Positions 6,997 through 9,578 of a DNA stretch of 9,578 nt are shown here, piece after piece. The number at the start of each line of letters is the position of its first letter. Position 1 is the first letter of the stretch. The notes below the pieces were generated by a model. It made no database searches, was not told the DNA's origin, and saw only the letters and a program-made list of their open reading frames with translations. The position numbers were made by a program, and so were the translations under genes. Origin of the DNA: JBOHUC01 sp050733935 (GTDB taxonomy: Bacteria; Eisenbacteria; RBG-16-71-46; DASYSL01); the NCBI GenBank assembly GCA_050733935.1, contig JBOHUC010000026.1:1-9578 (forward strand), given 5' to 3'.

Positions 6997-8240
6997 CGGC
7001 GGCCTCCTGCAAAGCCACGCGCGCCGACCGCGCCGAACGGAGCCGGCCGCGCCTTCCGCCGCGACCCGAGCGTCCCCGCCAAAGACGCGGACCCCGGTCC
7101 GGACTCGGAAACGACGCGCACGCGCGCTTCGGCCTGGCGGGCCGAGATGTTGACGAGGATTCCCGCGGCCGCGAGGTTCATGACGAGCGCCGAGCCGCCG
7201 TACGAGATGAACGGCAGCGGGAGTCCGGTCGTGGGAAAGAGCCCGGTCGCGACTCCCGTGTTCACGAACGTGTAGCAGGCGAGCTGGGTCGTAATCCCCG
7301 CGGCGAGCAGGAACCCGAGGTCGTCGGTCGCGCGGAACGCGGTGCGATAGCCGCGTGCGAGCAGCACGACGAGAGCGAGCACGAGCCCGCCGGCCGCGAG
7401 GTAGCCGCCCTCCTCGCCGACGATCGCGAGGATGAAATCCGTGTGCGGATCGGGCAGGAACAGGAACTTCTGGAGCGAGCGGCCGTAGCCGCGCCCGAAG
7501 AGGCCGCCCGAGCCGAGCGCGATGAGCGACTGGTCGAGCTGCCATCCGGAGCCCAGCGTGTCGAGCCGTCCGGTGAACAGGAACGAGAGGAACGACATGA
7601 CGCGCTCGCGCTGGTAGTCGAACTTCGCGAGCATCGCGAGGAAACCGGCCGCGCCGAGCGCGAGCACGCCCAGGAGGTGCACCGCGCGGGCACCGCCGAA
7701 GTAGAGCATCGCGAGCACGACTCCGAACAGGACGCCGGCCGAAGAGAGGTTGGGCTGGATCGCGATCAGGACGACCGCGAGCCCGCCCACGACGAGGGCC
7801 GGCAGGAATCCGCCCGCGAAGCTCCGGATCCCCTCGCCCTTCCGCGACAGGTAGCGCGCGAGGAAGAGGACGACCACGACGCGCGCGATCTCGGTCGGCT
7901 GGAACGTGGCCCCGAAGAGCGAGACCCAGCGCCGGGCCCCGCGCGAGCTCACGCCGTGCTCGAGGGCTGCGACCACGAGGAGGAGTGCCAGCACCGCCAG
8001 GAACGCACGCCCCGCGTGACGCTCGACGAGCCTCCGGTAGTCGTAGTGCGCGAGGGCGACGAACGCGACGAGCCCGATCGCCAGGTGGACCGAGCGGCGC
8101 ATCAGGAAGTAGTACGGATCGTTGTGCCCCGTGAGTCCGAGGATGCTGCTCGCCGAGTACACAAGAACGAGGCTCGCGCACGCGAGGAGCGGCGGCAGGA
8201 ACGCGATCACCGGGTCGGCGCGGCGCAGGATTCCGATCAC
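6993..8240 (-). CDS. ftsW: Septal peptidoglycan glycosyltransferase FtsW (SEDS family)
   Basis: FtsW is a polytopic membrane protein of the SEDS family that polymerises lipid II into septal glycan together with a class B penicillin-binding protein. The protein has 415 residues and about ten hydrophobic segments. Family marks are GARRWVSLFGATFQPTEIAR (101-120), QPNLSSAGVL (162-171), GGLFGRGYGRS (245-255), the catalytic-region stretch LPDPHTDFILAIVGEEGG (262-279) with the conserved Asp at 268, and GLPLPFISYGGSA (339-351). I chose the GTG at 8240. It overlaps the murD stop as GTGA, has GGGAGGT just upstream, and starts directly before the first membrane helix. A longer in-frame extension to 8330 lies within murD and is Arg/Gly-rich and unlike FtsW. 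The C-terminal tail (~367-415) is basic and probably cytoplasmic. RodA is the main alternative, but the dcw position between murD and murG favours FtsW. Confidence 0.96.
   Translation of the reverse strand: MIGILRRADPVIAFLPPLLACASLVLVYSASSILGLTGHNDPYYFLMRRSVHLAIGLVAFVALAHYDYRRLVERHAGRAFLAVLALLLVVAALEHGVSSRGARRWVSLFGATFQPTEIARVVVVLFLARYLSRKGEGIRSFAGGFLPALVVGGLAVVLIAIQPNLSSAGVLFGVVLAMLYFGGARAVHLLGVLALGAAGFLAMLAKFDYQRERVMSFLSFLFTGRLDTLGSGWQLDQSLIALGSGGLFGRGYGRSLQKFLFLPDPHTDFILAIVGEEGGYLAAGGLVLALVVLLARGYRTAFRATDDLGFLLAAGITTQLACYTFVNTGVATGLFPTTGLPLPFISYGGSALVMNLAAAGILVNISARQAEARVRVVSESGPGSASLAGTLGSRRKARPAPFGAVGARGFAGGRR
7003..7008 (-). promoter_or_regulatory. Shine-Dalgarno of murG
   Basis: A perfect AGGAGG on the minus strand lies six bases before the murG ATG, inside the last codons of ftsW. 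It settles the murG start and shows that this gene can attract ribosomes independently despite its ATGA overlap with ftsW. Confidence 0.8.
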
Positions 8241-9578
8241 GGGCCGACCTCCCGCGCGAGAGCGGCGACGCGCGCCTTGAACTGCCGGCCGCGATCCTCG
8301 TAGTCCTTGAACAGGTCGAATGACGCGCATCCCGGGGAAAGGACGACCGGCGCGCGCCCGAGTCCCACGGCCCCGTCATGCGCGCGCCGCACCGCGTCGT
8401 CGAGATCGCGCGCGCGTTCGGACGGAACCCTCGCCCACGCGCGCTCGATCACGGGCGAAGACTCGCCGAGCAGGATCAAGCGCCCGATCCTCTCTTCGGC
8501 GAGAGCGCGCAGCGATTCCCAGTCCCCCGCCTTGTCGCGCCCGCCTGCGATCACGACCAGCGGCGGATCGAACGCGAGGAGGGCCGTGCGCATCGAGTCC
8601 ACGTTGGTCGCCTTCGAGTCGTTGTAGAAGCGAACGCCCGTCACCGTGCCCGCGGGCTCGATCCGGTGCTCGAGTCCCGCGAAGTCGCGCAGGCCCCGGG
8701 CCACGTCGCCGGCCGCGAGCCCGAACGGGAGCGTGCACGCGACGGCGGCGAGTGCGTTCGACACGTTGTGCGGCCCCGGAATCGCGAGCGCCCGGGCCGG
8801 GAGGAGCACCTCCCTGTGTCCCTCCCGGACCCGGACAAGCTCGCCCCCTTCGGTTTCGATCGCGCCGTCCACGCGCCCGACCGCGACGTCGCGCGTGCGC
8901 GGTCCGCGGGCTCCGAACCACGAGGGCGTGGCCGCGAAATGGAACCGCTCGTCCCAGTCCGTGGTCGCGGGATCGTCGGCGTTGAGGACCGCGCGATCGG
9001 TGGCGCCCTGGCGCGCGAACACGCGGGCTTTGAGCGCCGCGTAGCTCTCGATCGAGCCGTGGCGGTCGAGATGATCGGGCGTCAGGTTCAGGACGCACGC
9101 GACGCGCGGTTTGAACGTGACGACCCGCTCGAGCTGGAACGAGCTCACCTCGGCCACGATCACGCCCGACGCCGGAACCTGGGCCGCGCGCTCGCACGCC
9201 GCGGTGCCGATGTTCCCCGCGACCCACGCGTCGCGTCCCGCGCCCTCGAGGAGCGCTCCCGTGAGGGCGGTCGTCGTGCTCTTTCCATTCGTCCCCGTGA
9301 TCGCGATCCAAGGGGCGCTCGACGCCTGGAACGCGAGCTCGAGCTCGGCCACGACCGGAATTCCGCGGCGATCCGCTTCGGCGAGAAGGAGCGCGGTGGG
9401 CGGGATGCCAGGGCTTGCGACCACGACGTCGGTCCCTTCGAGGAGTCCCGTGCCGTCGGTCCCGAGCGCGAGCGTCACGCCGTGGGCCGCGAGCCCCTCG
9501 AGCGTCTCCGTCGCGTCGAGCGCCGGCGCGGGGCGCGCATCGGTCGCCGTCACCGCGATCCCGCGCCCGGCGAGGAGT
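8237..9578 (-). CDS. murD: UDP-N-acetylmuramoylalanine--D-glutamate ligase MurD (5' end cut by window)
   Basis: MurD is the cytoplasmic Mur ligase that adds D-glutamate to UDP-MurNAc-L-alanine using ATP. The frame is open to the window edge and 446 residues are visible; roughly the first 15-25 residues of a normal MurD are missing. The visible start (LLAGRGIAVTATDARP) matches the end of the N-terminal Rossmann region, so the GTG at 9553 is an internal valine, not the start. Motifs counted from the first full visible codon are SPGIPP (55-60), the P-loop GTNGKSTTT (95-103), EVSSFQLE (143-150), NLTPDHLDRHGS (164-175), HNVSNALAA (270-278), YNDSKATN (318-325), GGRDK (345-349) and SPGCASFDLFKDYEDRG (414-430). 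The YNDSKATN and SPGCASFD stretches are characteristic of MurD rather than MurC, MurE or MurF. The stop TGA overlaps the ftsW GTG. By the usual dcw order mraY probably lies beyond the right edge. Confidence 0.98.
   Translation of the reverse strand, partial: LLAGRGIAVTATDARPAPALDATETLEGLAAHGVTLALGTDGTGLLEGTDVVVASPGIPPTALLLAEADRRGIPVVAELELAFQASSAPWIAITGTNGKSTTTALTGALLEGAGRDAWVAGNIGTAACERAAQVPASGVIVAEVSSFQLERVVTFKPRVACVLNLTPDHLDRHGSIESYAALKARVFARQGATDRAVLNADDPATTDWDERFHFAATPSWFGARGPRTRDVAVGRVDGAIETEGGELVRVREGHREVLLPARALAIPGPHNVSNALAAVACTLPFGLAAGDVARGLRDFAGLEHRIEPAGTVTGVRFYNDSKATNVDSMRTALLAFDPPLVVIAGGRDKAGDWESLRALAEERIGRLILLGESSPVIERAWARVPSERARDLDDAVRRAHDGAVGLGRAPVVLSPGCASFDLFKDYEDRGRQFKARVAALAREVGP
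8247..8253 (-). promoter_or_regulatory. Shine-Dalgarno of ftsW
   Basis: GGGAGGT on the minus strand lies about six to seven bases before the GTG at 8240, inside the end of murD. It is the main evidence that ftsW begins with GTG in a GTGA overlap rather than at an upstream codon. Confidence 0.7.

Noticed and set aside
8241..8330. Thirty-residue N-terminal extension of FtsW inside murD.
   Set aside because: The extension is Arg/Gly-rich and lacks its own clear ribosome site, whereas the GTG at 8240 has GGGAGGT and the common GTGA overlap.
6997..8379. Long in-frame upstream extension of murG (total open frame 843 codons).
   Set aside because: The extension lies across ftsW in another frame and is Arg/Pro-rich with no recognisable sequence. 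MurG homology begins at MRVLIAGGGTGGH, with a perfect AGGAGG just upstream.

Overview
The window is a stretch of a bacterial dcw (division and cell wall) cluster. Every supported gene lies on the minus strand, so the biological reading order runs from the right end of the window to the left: murD (5' end cut off), ftsW, murG, murC, ftsQ, ftsA, ftsZ, and then a tetratricopeptide-repeat (TPR) protein gene whose 3' end is cut off. The DNA is very GC-rich, and codon third positions are almost always G or C. This is why so many long spurious reading frames lie opposite or alongside the real genes.

The genes form one tightly packed unit. murD and ftsW overlap as GTGA, ftsW and murG as ATGA, murG and murC as TGATG, and murC and ftsQ as ATGA. 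ftsQ and ftsA are 4 bases apart, and the ftsA ribosome binding site lies inside the end of ftsQ. The only sizeable gap is the 90 bases between ftsA and ftsZ, which contains two small inverted repeats and a strong Shine-Dalgarno sequence. ftsZ is followed after 32 bases by the TPR gene. There is no gene-free stretch longer than 90 bases, and no promoter, terminator, RNA gene, mobile element or CRISPR array was recognised.

The products act together. MurD and MurC are amide ligases that build the cytoplasmic UDP-MurNAc-peptide. MurG adds GlcNAc to lipid I to make lipid II. FtsW, with its partner transpeptidase (not in the window), polymerises lipid II at the septum. FtsQ links the periplasmic side of the divisome, FtsA ties FtsZ to the membrane, and FtsZ forms the ring. 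The TPR protein is of unknown function, and its position suggests a possible link to division or envelope work.

The organism is a GC-rich bacterium that makes peptidoglycan and divides by FtsZ. The gene order and the form of FtsQ and FtsA fit a diderm. The lack of murB and ddl between murC and ftsQ, and of lpxC after ftsZ, argues against a typical gammaproteobacterium. A less-studied phylum, for example around the FCB group or a candidate phylum such as Eisenbacteria, is possible, but this is a weak inference without marker comparison.

I do not see a new biological system here. The most noteworthy points are the TPR gene attached to ftsZ, the missing murB/ddl, and the break in translational coupling with hairpins just before ftsZ.
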